Source: Actinomadura rubrisoli (GTDB lineage Bacteria > Actinomycetota > Actinomycetes > Streptosporangiales > Streptosporangiaceae). From it: a DNA stretch of 33,006 nt. Positions 15,418 to 22,151 of the stretch are shown piece after piece; within the stretch, counting starts at the first letter, position 1; every line of letters starts with the position of its first letter. Where the stretch lies: NCBI RefSeq assembly GCF_004349215.1, contig NZ_SMKU01000066.1, positions 1 to 33,006 of the forward strand, given 5' to 3'. The position numbers and the translations under genes are program-made. The notes under the pieces were generated by a model. That model was not told the DNA's origin and searched no databases. It was given only the letters and a program-made list of their open reading frames with translations.

Positions 15418-15813
15418 ATGGACATCGGGGTCCTGCGGCGCGACGGGCGCACCGACCCGTTCTTCGACGGCACCGCCGCCGATCGCCTCGTCGTCAGGCG
15501 CTGCGCGGCGTGCGACCGCTGGTTCGCGCCGGACGCGGTCGCCTGCCCCGGCTGCGGCGAGGAGGACCTCGGCTGGGCGGAGGCCGGCGGCGCGGCGACC
15601 CTGGTGACCTGGACGATCACCCACGGGCGGCCCGCCGGGGACGGCACCGTCCCGTCCCCGGCGATCCTGGCGCTGGTGGAGCTGGCCGAGGGCCCGTGGC
15701 TGCACGCCCGCCTGGACGGCGTCGAGCGGGACGCCCTGCGCGAGGGCCTGCCGCTGCGCGCCTCGTTCGTCCACCCGGGCGAGGGCGAGTCGTACGTCCT
15801 CTTCCGTCCCTGA
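15418..15813 (+). CDS. DUF35 OB-fold/zinc-ribbon acyl-CoA-associated protein
   Basis: A 131-residue protein with the two-part DUF35 layout. An N-terminal helix and rubredoxin-like zinc ribbon (RRCAACDRWFAPDAVACPGC, two CxxC knuckles) is followed by an OB-fold domain (LVTWTITHGRP, PSPAILALVELAEGPWLHARL). Proteins of this family bind to thiolase-fold enzymes and help hold the acyl-CoA. It begins three bases after the thiolase-fold gene, so the two are co-translated and probably form one complex. A small hairpin follows it. Confidence 0.88.
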   Translation: MDIGVLRRDGRTDPFFDGTAADRLVVRRCAACDRWFAPDAVACPGCGEEDLGWAEAGGAATLVTWTITHGRPAGDGTVPSPAILALVELAEGPWLHARLDGVERDALREGLPLRASFVHPGEGESYVLFRP

Positions 15814-15833
15814 CCCCGCCGGCCGGCGCACGC

Positions 15834-15851
15834 GGGCCGTCCGTCCGGCCC
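15834..15851 (+). terminator. Small hairpin after the DUF35 gene
   Basis: GGGCCG-tccgtc-CGGCCC, a perfect 6-bp stem located 20 bases after the stop and just before the next operator. It is short and has no U-tract, so a terminator role is only possible. Confidence 0.35.
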
Positions 15852-15857
15852 ACCCCC

Positions 15858-15880
15858 TGGACCGAATGACGTTCGGTCCA
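15858..15880. promoter_or_regulatory. Perfect 23-bp operator of the nitronate monooxygenase gene
   Basis: TGGACCGAA-tgacg-TTCGGTCCA has perfect 9-bp arms. It sits directly upstream of the TAGCGT -10 box and therefore covers the -35 region. The core equals the operator at 14167-14189. The length and symmetry fit a TetR-type dimer, but no candidate regulator gene is adjacent. Confidence 0.75.
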
Positions 15881-15881
15881 C

Positions 15882-15887
15882 TAGCGT
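15882..15887 (+). promoter_or_regulatory. -10 box of a leaderless nitronate monooxygenase transcript
   Basis: TAGCGT lies six bases before the ATG. The intervening cggggg is too close to act as a ribosome site, so the mRNA probably starts at the ATG. Confidence 0.55.
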
Positions 15888-15893
15888 CGGGGG

Positions 15894-17030
15894 ATGCGCA
15901 CCGAGGTCTGCGAGCGATTCGGCATCGAGTTCCCCCTGTTCGCCTTCAGCCACTGCCGCGACGTGGTCGCCGCCGTCACCAATGCCGGGGGGCTCGGCGT
16001 GCTCGGCGCCGTCGCCTACTCGCCCGAGCGGCTGGAGGAGGAGCTGCGCTGGATCGACGACCACGTCGGCGGACGGCCCTACGGCGTCGACGTCCTCGTC
16101 CCCGGCAAGATCGACGCTTCGGCGGAGCGGGCCGGACGCGGCGAAGGCGGGCTGGACACCATGCTCGCGGCCGTCCCCGAGGAGCACTGGAGCTTTCTCA
16201 TCGGCCTGTTCGAACGGTACGGCGTCCCGCTGCCCGACTTCGAGAAGGCCAAGCGCTCCGATGCGCGCGGCGGGACGCAGGTGACCAAGGAAGGCGCCGG
16301 GGAGCTGATCGACGTCTCGCTCGCCCACCCGATCCGGCTCATCGCCAGCGCTCTCGGCACTCCCCCGCCCGTCATGGTCGACAAGGCCAAGGCGGCCGGG
16401 GTCCCCGTCGCGGCCCTGGTCGGGACCGCCGAGCACGCCCGCCGCCAGGTCGCCGCGGGCGCGGACCTCATCGTCGCGCAGGGCGGCGAGGCCGGCGGGC
16501 ACACCGGCGAGATCTCCACGATGGTCCTGGTCCCGGAGGTGGTCGACACCGTCGCGCCCGTCCCCGTCCTCGCCGCGGGCGGCATCGCCACCGGACGGCA
16601 GATGGCCGCCGCCATGGCCCTCGGCGCGTCCGGCGTCTGGTGCGGCTCGGTGTGGCTCACCACCGAGGAGGCCGAGACCTCGCCCGCGGTGAAGCAGAAG
16701 ATGCTGGCCGCCACGTCCCGCGACACCGTCCGGTCCCGGTCCCGCACCGGCAAGCCCGCCCGCCAGCTCCGCTCCGCCTGGACCGACGAGTGGGAGGGGC
16801 CCGCCAGCCCCGGCCCCCTCGGCATGCCGCTCCAGATGATCATCGCCGAGGGGGCCATGCGGCAGATCACCAAGGTGGCCGAGTCCGGGAACCCGGGCGC
16901 CCGCGAGCTGGCCAACTACTTCGTCGGGCAGTGCGTCGGGCTGATGAACACCGTCAAGCCCGCCCGCCAGGTCGTCTACGACATGATCGAGGAGTTCGCG
17001 GACGCCGTCGAGCGCCTGGGCGCGTACTAA
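15894..17030 (+). CDS. Nitronate monooxygenase-family flavoprotein
   Basis: A 378-residue FMN-dependent TIM-barrel protein of the NMO/2-nitropropane dioxygenase family. These enzymes oxidise alkyl nitronates such as propionate 3-nitronate; members in actinobacterial acyl-CoA gene sets may have other oxidative roles. Visible family segments are an N-terminal FGIEFPLFAFSHCRDVVAAV and AGGLGVLG, then VAQGGEAGGHTG (flavin phosphate region), PVLAAGGIATGRQMAAAMALGA and GVWCGSVWLTT. The C-terminal half holds a long insertion with RSRSRTGKPARQLRSAW. The operator it shares with the thiolase-fold/DUF35 pair suggests one pathway. Repeat copy E begins at its stop codon. Confidence 0.88.
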   Translation: MRTEVCERFGIEFPLFAFSHCRDVVAAVTNAGGLGVLGAVAYSPERLEEELRWIDDHVGGRPYGVDVLVPGKIDASAERAGRGEGGLDTMLAAVPEEHWSFLIGLFERYGVPLPDFEKAKRSDARGGTQVTKEGAGELIDVSLAHPIRLIASALGTPPPVMVDKAKAAGVPVAALVGTAEHARRQVAAGADLIVAQGGEAGGHTGEISTMVLVPEVVDTVAPVPVLAAGGIATGRQMAAAMALGASGVWCGSVWLTTEEAETSPAVKQKMLAATSRDTVRSRSRTGKPARQLRSAWTDEWEGPASPGPLGMPLQMIIAEGAMRQITKVAESGNPGARELANYFVGQCVGLMNTVKPARQVVYDMIEEFADAVERLGAY

Positions 17031-17210
17031 TTGCAGTGCCCTTGGCGTCAGGCGCTGGGGCGCCTTCCTTCGACGGGCACTGCGGCGATCGCTGCATCGC
17101 TCCGACTCGCCCAGGGGCTCGCTGCGCGATCAGGTTCTCGCACGCTCGAACCTGGCTTCGCACGCGATCGCAACGTTGAGGTTGTCGACACCTGAGGCAA
17201 CTACCAACCC
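17028..17210 (+). repeat. Structured interspersed repeat, copy E (full length)
   Basis: Begins at the TAA stop of the nitronate monooxygenase gene (TAATTGCAGTGCCC). The outer arms are GCAGTGCCC (17033-17041) and GGGCACTGC (17075-17083), and the inner stem is AGGCGC-tggg-GCGCCT (17050-17065). The second hairpin is CAGGTTC (17131-17137) with GAACCTG (17148-17154). It is nearly identical to copy D and shares its tail GAGGCAACTACCA, after which copy F follows directly. Confidence 0.88.
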
Positions 17211-17212
17211 GC

Positions 17213-17396
17213 TTAATGCAGTGCCCTTGGCGTCAGGCGCTAGCTGTATTGACCTTCAGCGGGCACTGCGGCGATCACCGCATCGCTCCGACTCGCCTAG
17301 CGGCTCGCTGCGCGATCAGGTTCTCGCACGCTCGAACCTGGCTTCGCACGCGATCGCAACGCTTCGCTTGTTGCCCCTAAGGTAACTATCTGCTTA
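17213..17396 (+). repeat. Structured interspersed repeat, copy F (full length)
   Basis: Starts TTAATGCAGTGCCC, 185 bases after the same point in copy E. Outer arms and second hairpin are unchanged. The inner apical part is replaced (CTAGCTGTATTGACCTTCAG), with only GCTG / CAGC left to pair. The tail diverges after GATCGCAACG. Indels against copy E break any common reading frame. Confidence 0.85.
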
Positions 17397-17399
17397 TTT

Positions 17400-17422
17400 G
17401 CGGCGGGCGGATCGGCCGCCGC
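17400..17422 (+). terminator. GC hairpin after the repeat pair
   Basis: GCGGCGG, a 9-base loop and CCGCCGC form a perfect 7-bp stem just after an AT-rich TTATTT stretch. It may end transcripts that run through copies E and F. Downstream, TAGGCT at about 17448 is a possible -10 box for the next gene, giving a leader of about 45 bases. Confidence 0.4.
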
Positions 17423-17500
17423 ATGACGGTGCGGCGTCGGCGGACCTAGGCTTCTCGGAAGGCAACGCGTTCCGCACCCCGCCGCCAGGAAAGGCCAGCC

Positions 17501-20107
17501 GTGGGCAACCCCTTACCGCCCGAGGCCGGACGGGGCCTCTTCGCGCTCTTCGACTGGATGACCGGCCGGCTGCCCCTGCGACTGGACACCCGCCCGTTCC
17601 CGGTGACCGTCCTGGAACCCGCCTCCGGCCAGGACGCCCCTGACCAGCACCTCGACGTGCTCAAGAGCCTCGCGAGCGAGATGGGCCTGTCGGTGATCTC
17701 CCCCGAGGCCGCAGGGGCGCCCGACGGCGAGGCCGCCGCGATCGCCCTCGTCGACGCCATCTCCCAGCCGCTGACCTGGAGCGGCACCAGCTCCCATTTC
17801 GGCCGCCTCCGCTTCCCCCGCTCCGACCTCGTCCGGACGATCCAGGCCGCCGCCGTCCTCGCCGGGGTCCTGCTGCTCGTCGCCGGGCTCTCGGCGCGGC
17901 CGGTGTGGCTGCCCGTCCTGTCGCGCATCGGCTTCGGCGGCCGCTACCGCTGGTTCGCCCGGACGTCGTTCTTCGCCGTCCTCGGCGACGGCGACGACCT
18001 CGGCTTCGAGCGCCGCCTGCACCGGGTGTCCGAACGGCTCACCAAGCCCGACGCGGCCAGGTTCCTGCTCCAGATCAAGACGTTCGCGCTGCTGGAGGAC
18101 ATCCGCGACCAGCACCGGCGGCTCGCGCCCAGCCTGCGCGGTTTCAAGCGCCCCGCCCCGCCGGTGGTGTTCCTGCCCCGTGTGTCCCGCCGCGGCGGCG
18201 GCCTGGCCGTGCTGTCGGCGATGAGCGACATCCGCACCCGCCGCAGCGAGTTCCACCCGCTGCTGGTCATCGCCACCCTCGACGCCGACACCCGCGACGA
18301 CTGGCTCGGCGGGCCCGCCCCCGGCACCGGCGCCCCCAAGGCCCGCTACGACTACTGGCGGTCGTCCCTCGGCATCGCGCAGGGCCCCAGCGAGTCCGTC
18401 CCGCTGCCCTGGCTGCTGCGGATCCCCGTCGGCGGCGACCCCGCCGCCGACGACAGGCCCGGCCTCGCCGTCCGGCGCCGTCCGCGCTGGACGTGGCTGT
18501 GGTCGTGGCGCGGCCTCATCGCCGGCGCCCTGGTGTGCGCGATCGTCCTGACCTTCGCCCAGACCCACCTGCGCGCCACCTACTGCAGCGTCGGCTTACC
18601 CTTCGGCTGGAACGGCGACACCCGCCAGCAGACCAACGCCGACGGCAGCCGCGAGTGCGTCGGCGTCTCCACCCACGGCGTCCGGTTCGAACGCGGCGCC
18701 GACAGCATCGGCCTGGACGGCGACCTGCGGCGCCCGTCCACCGCCAACACCGGCGGCCACATCACCCTCGCCGACCTCCAGCGGAAGATCGACGAGGAGA
18801 ACCGCCGCGTCGTCCGCGAGGGCGAGCCGTACGCGACGATGGTCTACGCGGGCATCTTCACCGCCAGCGCGGGCCAGAGCGAACTGACCGTCAGCAGCAT
18901 CCGGGACCTCGCGGGCGCCTACCTCGCCCAGATCCGCAACAACCACCGGGGCAACCCCGGCGAGATCGGCAACTCGCTCAAGCTCCGGATCCTGCCCGCC
19001 AACGCCGGGCAGGATATGGCGCTCTCGGTCGAGACCGCCGACCGCATCCTGCACCTCGCCCGGCACGACCCGTCCATCGTCGGCGTCGCCGGCTTCGGCC
19101 GCAACACCGGCCCGTCCAGGACCGCGATCGAGCGGCTGACCGGCGCCGGGCTGCCCGTGGTCAACACCGTCAACTCCTCCGACCAGCTGCCCGGCGTCGA
19201 CCACTACTACCGGCTCGCCGCCACCAACTACGAGGAGGCCGCCGCCAGCCGGGCCGCCCTGCGCGACGCGGGGGTGAAGGGGCCGATCAAGCACGCGATG
19301 CTCGTCCACCGCTCCTCAGGCCCGTCCAAGGACGTCTACAGCAGCGAGATCGCGAACGACGTGAAGCGCGTGCTCGCGCCCAGCGTCACCGACAGGGTCA
19401 CCTACGTCGGCACCGGCGACATCTCCAGCAAGGTCAAGGCCGCCTGCGAGAAACCCGGCGCCCCTTACACCCTCGTGTACTTCGCCGGTCGCGCGGAAGA
19501 CCTGCCCGGCCTGATGAACGGTCTCGTCCAGGGCGGCTGCACGCGCAACCGCCTTGTCCTGCTGGCCGGCGACGACGTCACCAGGTCCCGGTTCGGCACC
19601 GGCCCCCACGAGGTGCGGCTCCCGCAGAACACCACCGTCTACCACACCGCGTTCGTCCACCTGCCGAACCTCATCGCGAACAACGCCGACCTGACCGACG
19701 ACTTCTTCCTCATGGCGCGCGGCAGGCTCGCGATCGGCGTCCCCCGCGTCCGCCCGGCCGAACCGCTGCTCGTGGACGGGCAGATGGCCCTGACCTTCGA
19801 CGCGACCATCGCGCTGAGCGAGGCCGCGCAGAACGCCTACAACTTCCTCGGCCGCCGGCTCGTGACCGGCGGCCGCTCCGTCACCGCCGGCGCCGTCCTG
19901 GAGGAGCTGCGCATCCTGCGGGTCAAGCGCGGCGGCTCCGCCACCGGCAACATCGACTTCACCGGCGACCACAGGGAGCCCGTCCGGCCCGTCAGCCGCG
20001 GCCTCACCGTCGTCAAGGTCACCCTGAAGGACGGCCGTCCGCAGTCCACCCCGATCTGCGGCCGCCTCAACGGCGGCGCCGAGGCCCCCGGCCTCAAACC
20101 CTGCTGA
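17501..20107 (+). CDS. Large membrane protein with an external ANF-receptor/periplasmic-binding-like domain
   Basis: 868 residues. Residues 1-110 are a soluble segment with no P-loop. A membrane helix (about 113-130, TIQAAAVLAGVLLLVAGL) is followed by a 200-residue, apparently cytoplasmic part with FLLQIKTFALLEDIRDQHRR and PPVVFLPRVSRRGGGLAVLSA. The latter resembles the helix and strand next to Walker B in STAND-like NTPases. A second helix lies at about 338-356 (GLIAGALVCAIVLTFAQTHL). The rest, about 360-868, looks like a type 1 periplasmic-binding fold: MVYAGIFTASAGQSELTVSS, VGVAGFGRNTGPSRTAIERL, GLPVVNTVNSSDQLPG and YTLVYFAGRAEDLPGL. I infer a ligand-sensing transmembrane protein; the ligand is unknown. 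GTG start with AGGAAAGG upstream. Confidence 0.75.
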   Translation: MGNPLPPEAGRGLFALFDWMTGRLPLRLDTRPFPVTVLEPASGQDAPDQHLDVLKSLASEMGLSVISPEAAGAPDGEAAAIALVDAISQPLTWSGTSSHFGRLRFPRSDLVRTIQAAAVLAGVLLLVAGLSARPVWLPVLSRIGFGGRYRWFARTSFFAVLGDGDDLGFERRLHRVSERLTKPDAARFLLQIKTFALLEDIRDQHRRLAPSLRGFKRPAPPVVFLPRVSRRGGGLAVLSAMSDIRTRRSEFHPLLVIATLDADTRDDWLGGPAPGTGAPKARYDYWRSSLGIAQGPSESVPLPWLLRIPVGGDPAADDRPGLAVRRRPRWTWLWSWRGLIAGALVCAIVLTFAQTHLRATYCSVGLPFGWNGDTRQQTNADGSRECVGVSTHGVRFERGADSIGLDGDLRRPSTANTGGHITLADLQRKIDEENRRVVREGEPYATMVYAGIFTASAGQSELTVSSIRDLAGAYLAQIRNNHRGNPGEIGNSLKLRILPANAGQDMALSVETADRILHLARHDPSIVGVAGFGRNTGPSRTAIERLTGAGLPVVNTVNSSDQLPGVDHYYRLAATNYEEAAASRAALRDAGVKGPIKHAMLVHRSSGPSKDVYSSEIANDVKRVLAPSVTDRVTYVGTGDISSKVKAACEKPGAPYTLVYFAGRAEDLPGLMNGLVQGGCTRNRLVLLAGDDVTRSRFGTGPHEVRLPQNTTVYHTAFVHLPNLIANNADLTDDFFLMARGRLAIGVPRVRPAEPLLVDGQMALTFDATIALSEAAQNAYNFLGRRLVTGGRSVTAGAVLEELRILRVKRGGSATGNIDFTGDHREPVRPVSRGLTVVKVTLKDGRPQSTPICGRLNGGAEAPGLKPC

Positions 20108-20168
20108 CCCGACATTGGCCGCAAAGGCTCCCGGAGGCAACCGAAACGGCGTGCCCGCGGTCTCATGA

Positions 20169-20870
20169 GTGGGAGTGGATTGCCGTAGGGGGCGCTTCAT
20201 ACAGTTCATCGAGTCGAGTGTCATCGGCGTGCGATCGGCCGTCCTCACCCTGGGGCGCCGGACATCTCCGCTGCGTTTCGTGCTCTTCCCCATGCTCCAC
20301 GTGGGAGAGCGGAGCTTCTACGACGAGGTAGCCGAGCGCGCCGCCCGCTGCGCCCTCATCGTGGCCGAGGGCGGGCCGTCCGGGAGCGCCCCGGCCCAGG
20401 AGCAGATGGCCAGGCTCCGCTGGGACGGCCTGGTCGACCAGCTGGACGCGCTGGACCTGGAGTCCCTGGGCGTACCGGTCATCTTCGAGAGCGAGAGACC
20501 CGAACGCGACCGGACGGGCGCCGAGCGGCTTCTGGACACCGCCGTCGACTCCGCCGCCGCGGTGGGCCTGCGCCTGCTCGGCCGCCATCGGGACCCGCGC
20601 GGCATCCGCGGCATCGACGAGGCCGACGAGCACGACGACCGCTGGGTGCAGGGCCGGATGGCCCGCATGCTCCGCAAGGCGGTCGTCGACGATCGGGATG
20701 AACGGCTCGTCGCGACGCTCACCCAGATCCACGCGGAGCGCCACGGCGACCCGGTCGACGTGGCCGTCGTCTACGGCGCCGCGCACATGTACGCCGTCGT
20801 CACCGCCCTGCGCGACGATCTCCGCTACTACGTCCAGAACGCCGAGTGGCTCATGGTCCGCAACGGCTGA
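20169..20870 (+). CDS. TraB/GumN-like family protein
   Basis: 233 residues with the pattern of the TraB/PrgY/GumN (Tiki-like) superfamily. An early LFPMLHVGERSFYDEV carries the conserved His, followed by ALIVAEGGPS with the acidic residue. A late VAVVYGAAHMYAVVTALRDD carries GAAHM in the position of the second conserved GxxH. No signal peptide or membrane helix is seen. Tiki members are metalloproteases; activity of the short bacterial members is not established. It lies 61 bases after the receptor-like gene on the same strand. The start is uncertain: GTG 20169 is the first possible, and GTG 20229 would remove 20 poorly conserved residues; neither has a clear ribosome site. Confidence 0.72.
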   Translation: MGVDCRRGRFIQFIESSVIGVRSAVLTLGRRTSPLRFVLFPMLHVGERSFYDEVAERAARCALIVAEGGPSGSAPAQEQMARLRWDGLVDQLDALDLESLGVPVIFESERPERDRTGAERLLDTAVDSAAAVGLRLLGRHRDPRGIRGIDEADEHDDRWVQGRMARMLRKAVVDDRDERLVATLTQIHAERHGDPVDVAVVYGAAHMYAVVTALRDDLRYYVQNAEWLMVRNG

Positions 20871-20901
20871 CCGCTCGCGGGTCGCGTCCTCGTCCGGGGT
20901 C

Positions 20902-21477
20902 TCACGGGGTGCGGGTCAGCCAGGTGGCCTGGGCGCCGTTGCTGAACGTCTCCCGGTGGGCCGGGGTGAACAGGGTGGGACGGAACGCGCCGGAGAAGGC
21001 GGGGATGCCCGCGCCCGCCACGACCGGGTAGGTCTTGACGATCAGCTCGTCGATCTCGGGGAGCAGGGCGGCGGCGAGCTTGCCGCCGCCGCAGAGCCAG
21101 ATGTCCATGCCGCCGTCCTCGGCCTTGAGCGAGCGGACGGTGTCCAGCGGGTCGCGGACGAGTTCCACGGCGGGGTCGGCGATCCCGGCCAGCGTGGTGG
21201 ACGCGACGTACTGGCGCAGGTGCGCGTACGGGCTGGTGACGCCGATGTCGAGGGCCGGCCGGTAGGTGCCGTGGCCCATGACGAGGGTGTCGAACCGCTT
21301 GTTCGGCGCGTCCTCCAGCCCGGCGTGCAGGCGGACGTGGGTGGGGAGGGTCTCGGGATACCGCTCGTTGATCCAGGCCGCCATGTCGTCGGCGAGCGGG
21401 TAGAAGTCCATCTCGCCGCCGGGGCCCGCGATGTAGCCGTCGATGCTGACGGCGACGTAGTAGACGAGCTTTCGCAT
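20902..21477 (-). CDS. Dihydrofolate reductase/RibD C-terminal-like NADPH reductase
   Basis: 191 residues with the DHFR-like fold of the RibD C-terminal family: MRKLVYYVAVSIDGYIAGPGGEMDF at the N-terminus, TLVMGHGTYRPALDIG in the middle, DIWLCGGGKLAAALLPEIDE as nucleotide-binding glycine loop, and LFTPAHRETFSNGAQATWL at the end. Stand-alone members probably reduce small molecules with NADPH; the substrate is not known. It is divergent from a TetR regulator across 71 bases that hold a palindromic operator overlapping its promoter, so it is very likely the target of that regulator. GGGGTG lies five bases before the ATG. Confidence 0.9.
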   Translation of the reverse strand: MRKLVYYVAVSIDGYIAGPGGEMDFYPLADDMAAWINERYPETLPTHVRLHAGLEDAPNKRFDTLVMGHGTYRPALDIGVTSPYAHLRQYVASTTLAGIADPAVELVRDPLDTVRSLKAEDGGMDIWLCGGGKLAAALLPEIDELIVKTYPVVAGAGIPAFSGAFRPTLFTPAHRETFSNGAQATWLTRTP

Positions 21478-21492
21478 ACGTGCACCCCATTC

Positions 21493-21533
21493 GTAGTACT
21501 CTGTATGTAGTAATTTGAATGTAGTACTACAAT
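21493..21533. promoter_or_regulatory. Divergent promoter and TetR operator
   Basis: TGTAGTACTACA (21520-21531) is a perfect 12-bp palindrome. Related half-sites GTAGTACT (21493-21500) and TGTAGTAA (21507-21514) flank it. For the reductase, the minus strand has TTGTAG (21532-21527), 17 bases, and TACATA (21509-21504). For tetR, the plus strand has TACAAT at 21528-21533. Both promoters overlap the palindrome, which predicts repression of both genes by the TetR protein. Confidence 0.7.
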
Positions 21534-21548
21534 TGGAGTGGTGTCAAT

Positions 21549-22151
21549 ATGCGGAGGAACCCCGAGCGGAGGGCGGCGCTCGTCGACGCCGCGATCGAGG
21601 TGCTGGCCAGGGACGGCGCGCGCGGCCTGACGTTCCGGGCCGTGGACGCCGAGGCCGGGGTGCCCGCGGGCACGGCGTCCAACTACTTCGCCAAGCGGGA
21701 CGAGCTGTTCACGCAGGCGGGCGGGCGGATCTACGAGCGGCTGCAGCCGGACGCGACGACGCTCGCCGGCACCCGGGAGGGGCCGCGCGACGCCGCGAGG
21801 GTCACCGAGCTGCTGCGCGAGATCGTCGGCCGGATCTCGGCCTTCCGCACCGGCTACCTGGCGCTGCTGGAGCTGCGCCTGGAGGCCACCAGGCGGCCCG
21901 AGCTGCGCGACGTGCTGACCGAGCGGGTGCGCGCGGACGTCGAGGCCAACGTCGCCCACCACCTCGAATCCGGCCTGCCGGGCGACGCGACCTCGGTGCG
22001 GCTGCTCTACCTCGCCCTCAACTGGCTGATCGTGGAGCGCCTGACCCTGCCGGGCGTGTTCTCCGAGGAGGACGTGCGGCGGCTGGTGGCGGACGCTGTG
22101 GAACGCGTCCTTCCGGCGGTCACGAGACCGGACGGCCCGGGCCCTTCCTGA
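21549..22151 (+). CDS. TetR-family transcriptional regulator
   Basis: 200 residues. The N-terminal TetR helix-turn-helix reads RRAALVDAAIEVLARDGARG, LTFRAVDAEAGVPAGTASNY and FAKRDELF, about residues 7-55. The rest is the ligand-binding helical domain, with ALLELRLEATRRPELRDVL typical of the TetR_C_6-like members. GGAG lies ten bases before the ATG. It probably represses itself and the divergent DHFR-like gene through TGTAGTACTACA. Its last 32 bases overlap, tail to tail, the SGNH hydrolase gene on the other strand. Confidence 0.92.
   Translation: MRRNPERRAALVDAAIEVLARDGARGLTFRAVDAEAGVPAGTASNYFAKRDELFTQAGGRIYERLQPDATTLAGTREGPRDAARVTELLREIVGRISAFRTGYLALLELRLEATRRPELRDVLTERVRADVEANVAHHLESGLPGDATSVRLLYLALNWLIVERLTLPGVFSEEDVRRLVADAVERVLPAVTRPDGPGPS

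Noticed and set aside
15866..17179. Open frame that runs through the nitronate monooxygenase gene into repeat copy E, ending in GHCGDRCIAPTRPGARC-like sequence
   Set aside because: A similar peptide appears in copy D only because the DNA is nearly identical. Indels in copies A and F break the frame, so the repeat is not read as protein.
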